Shown in pieces: positions 21,242 through 23,127 of a stretch of 23,127 bases of DNA. Position 1 is the first letter of the stretch. Each line of letters begins with the position of its first letter. The notes beneath the pieces were generated by a model that worked only from the letters and a program-made list of their open reading frames with translations, was not told the DNA's origin and did no database searches. Origin of the DNA: RGIG464 sp045643185 (lineage in GTDB: Bacteria; Myxococcota_A; Bradymonadia; UBA4248); the NCBI GenBank assembly GCA_045643185.1, contig JAZUKH010000153.1, positions 1 through 23,127 of the forward strand. Direction: 5' to 3'. The translations under genes were made by a program, and so were the position numbers.

Positions 21242-22906
21242 TTACTTGTCAGTGCGGACGACGAGGGACTGATCGTAGAAGTCAGGGGCTTCGTAACCGA
21301 GCAGGTTCATGGCCGTGGCAGCGAGGTTGGAGAGCCGACGGACTTCGACGTTCTCATTAAGTTTCCATGGCATGCTGTTGGAGGGATCATAGATCCAGCA
21401 GGGCACGCGGTTGAGCGTGTGGCTGGTGAGGGCGACCGGCGTGCCATCGGCATCGCGTTTGAAATCACCTTTTTTCTTGTCGTACTGATACATTTCATCA
21501 GCATTTCCGTGGTCAGCCGTAATGATGGCGACGCCACCGAGTTCGTTGACTTTGGCAAGCAGACGACCGAGGGCGAGGTTGACAGATTCAACCGCGATGA
21601 TCGTGGCCTGGAGGTTGCCTGTGTGACCGACCATGTCACCGTTCGCGTAGTTGATGCGGACGAGGTCGTACTGGTTGTGGGTGATCTCATCGATGACGGC
21701 ATCGGTGACTTCGGCGCATTTCATCCATGGACGTTCGCTGAAATCGACGCGGTCGCTTGGCACTTCGATGTATTTTTCGAGTTTGTCATTGAAGTAGCCA
21801 GAGCGATTGCCGTTCCAGAAGTAGGTGACGTGGCCGTATTTCTGGGTTTCTGCTGCAGCGAGTGTGCGAAGTCCCGTGGCGCAAAGGAATTCGCCCATGG
21901 TCTTGTCGATGGCAGGAGGGGCAACGAGGAAGTGTGAGGGCAGGTGCATATCGCCATCGTACTGCATCATACCAGCGTAGCGGACGGCCGGCACTTTGAC
22001 GCGTTCAAAGGCATTGAAACCGTCTTCTTCGAAGGCACGGCTGATCTCGATGGCGCGGTCGCCACGGAAGTTAAAGAAGATGACCGAGTCGCCGTCGTCG
22101 ATCGTGCCCACCGGTTTGCCATCGCGGACGATGACGAAAGGCGGCAGGTTCTGGTCGCTGATGCCTTCTTCTTCGGCACGGAACGTTTCGATGGCCTGAC
22201 GCGCGGATTCGAAGGTGCGATCGGCGATGCCGCGGACGTGAGCTTTCCAGCCGCGTTCCACGATGCGCCAGTCAGCGCAGTAGCGGTCCATCGTCGTGAT
22301 CATACGTCCGCCGCCCGAGCAGATGCGGTAGTTACGATCGCCCTTGGCGTTGATCTCGGCCAGTACGGCTTCGAGTTTGTCAACATAGATGAGTGAGGTC
22401 GTGGCACCCACGTCGCGGCCGTCCAAAAGCGGATGAATGCAGACTTCTTTCACGCCTTCCGCGTCGGCTTTGCGGATCATCGCGATGAGGTGATCGATGT
22501 GCGAGTGGACGTTACCATCGCTCAAAAGGCCGATGAAGTGCAGTTTCTTGTCAGCTTTGGCCGGATCGGTCAGCCATTTCCAAGTGTCGGTCGTGAAGAT
22601 CGATCCCGACTGAACGGCTTCTTCCACCAGACGCGCGCCCTGCGCGAAAACGCGACCCGCGCCGAGGGCATTGTGACCCACTTCGCTGTTGCCCATGTCC
22701 GCGTCTGTCGGCATACCGACGTGCGTGCCGTGCGCAAACAAAAACGTCTTTTGCGCAACTTTGTCGAGCATGTCAAAAACTGGCGTGCGGGCAAGATAAA
22801 CCGCGTCGCTGTCATCTTTGCGGCCTTCGCCGATACCATCCAGAACGATCATGAAGACCGGGCCATTCGGGCGTTTCACATCTAATTTTTTAAGGGCATT
22901 GAGCAT
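21242..22906 (-). CDS. gpmI: 2,3-bisphosphoglycerate-independent phosphoglycerate mutase
   Basis: GpmI interconverts 3- and 2-phosphoglycerate in glycolysis using two Mn ions and a phosphoserine intermediate. The product has 554 residues, slightly longer than the usual 510-550. Seen: metal-binding Asp23 in FMIVLDGIGEG (18-28), catalytic Ser74 in MGNSEVGHNALGAGR (71-85), HLDGR-type segment HPLLDGRDVG, FFNFRGDRA, and the metal-binding TADHGNADEM near the C-terminus. No missing residues noted. Start: ATG with AGGTGG 7 nt upstream. It is monocistronic in this window, with its own promoter and terminator candidates, and is transcribed toward the envelope-protein gene. Confidence 0.97.
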   Translation of the reverse strand: MLNALKKLDVKRPNGPVFMIVLDGIGEGRKDDSDAVYLARTPVFDMLDKVAQKTFLFAHGTHVGMPTDADMGNSEVGHNALGAGRVFAQGARLVEEAVQSGSIFTTDTWKWLTDPAKADKKLHFIGLLSDGNVHSHIDHLIAMIRKADAEGVKEVCIHPLLDGRDVGATTSLIYVDKLEAVLAEINAKGDRNYRICSGGGRMITTMDRYCADWRIVERGWKAHVRGIADRTFESARQAIETFRAEEEGISDQNLPPFVIVRDGKPVGTIDDGDSVIFFNFRGDRAIEISRAFEEDGFNAFERVKVPAVRYAGMMQYDGDMHLPSHFLVAPPAIDKTMGEFLCATGLRTLAAAETQKYGHVTYFWNGNRSGYFNDKLEKYIEVPSDRVDFSERPWMKCAEVTDAVIDEITHNQYDLVRINYANGDMVGHTGNLQATIIAVESVNLALGRLLAKVNELGGVAIITADHGNADEMYQYDKKKGDFKRDADGTPVALTSHTLNRVPCWIYDPSNSMPWKLNENVEVRRLSNLAATAMNLLGYEAPDFYDQSLVVRTDK

Positions 22907-22964
22907 TTTTATACCACCTGTTCGTTAAGTTAAATTCGCGAAATGCGAAAAAATAAGGCGCATT

Positions 22965-22993
22965 AATTTACGCCCCACGCAATTTTGTTGCAA
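22965..22993 (-). promoter_or_regulatory. Probable gpmI promoter
   Basis: On the minus strand TTGCAA (22988-22993), a 17-nt spacer and TAAATT (22965-22970) match sigma70 consensus at 4 of 6 positions each. The transcript would carry a leader of about 50 nt. Confidence 0.45.
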
Positions 22994-23030
22994 AGAAATT
23001 TCTGGATATTCGTGGCACATCGGGGGAGTT

Positions 23031-23127
23031 TGTGTGGGGGAAGTCTCCCCCTACGCGGCTATTTCGCATTTTTGTAGAGACGTGTGGACCACGCGTCCGT
23101 AGGGACGTGTAGACCACGCGTCTCTAC
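23031..23127. repeat. Palindromic repeat R1, copy C (inverted, runs off window)
   Basis: The inner end GGGGGAAGTCTCCCCCTACG (23036-23055) and then CGGCTATTTCG match copies A and B in reverse orientation. Two tandem 25-bp hairpin units follow, starting GTAGAGACGTGTGGACCACG (23074) and GTAGGGACGTGTAGACCACG (23099). They form a near-palindrome ending exactly at the window edge, so the outer half of the element lies beyond 23127. Confidence 0.78.

Overview
The window reads as a chromosomal segment of a Gram-negative bacterium. It encodes lipoproteins with lipoboxes, an outer-membrane barrel candidate, an LppC/LpoA-type periplasmic binding protein, and two Ser/Thr kinases with C-terminal membrane anchors. 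Base composition is intermediate. The kinase pair, LppC-like lipoprotein and divergent envelope proteins fit Myxococcota/Bradymonadota or a related deltaproteobacterial lineage, but this is inferred from protein style only. There is no integrase, transposase, CRISPR array or rRNA gene.

Layout: (1) 1-3552 is an AT-richer accessory block. It holds a DUF6273 protein gene with its own promoter and terminator, then a membrane-anchored protein with several carboxypeptidase-regulatory-like beta domains. (2) 1534-5343 is a minus-strand unit transcribed in the order YpfJ-type zinc metallopeptidase, divergent NAD-kinase-like protein, beta-domain protein, with gaps of 33-42 bp. (3) 5482-9321 carries a cytidylate-kinase-like protein, an XdhC-family protein, and a 644-residue protein whose N-terminus resembles HCCA isomerase (DsbA fold) but lacks key residues. 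(4) 9418-9685 is a plus-strand stable-RNA unit: a promoter with A-tracts and a GC-rich discriminator, two identical tRNA-Ala(GGC) genes and a strong terminator. (5) 9885-15906 is a minus-strand series: miaB, prmC with a roughly 105-residue acidic insert, then two adjacent Ser/Thr kinases, the first with five 17-residue tandem repeats. (6) 15907-16625 is a gene-free mosaic of palindromic repeats. (7) 16626-17981 is a phospholipase D-like lipoprotein with a terminator-like hairpin in its leader. Divergent from it are an LppC-like lipoprotein and a putative outer-membrane protein (18175-21076). (8) 21242-22906 is gpmI, with another palindromic repeat running off the window end.

Together the genes cover translation support (tRNA-Ala, MiaB, PrmC), kinase signalling, envelope functions and central metabolism (GpmI, NAD kinase-like). 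The most unusual elements are: a dispersed palindromic repeat whose copies differ by nested hairpins at the hairpin tip; the kinase with tandem repeats containing an invariant Thr; PrmC with the acidic insert; the apparently degenerate thioredoxin-fold fusion protein; and the tandem tRNA-Ala genes sharing a T-stem mismatch. All functional statements come from recognising motifs by eye; no database search was run.
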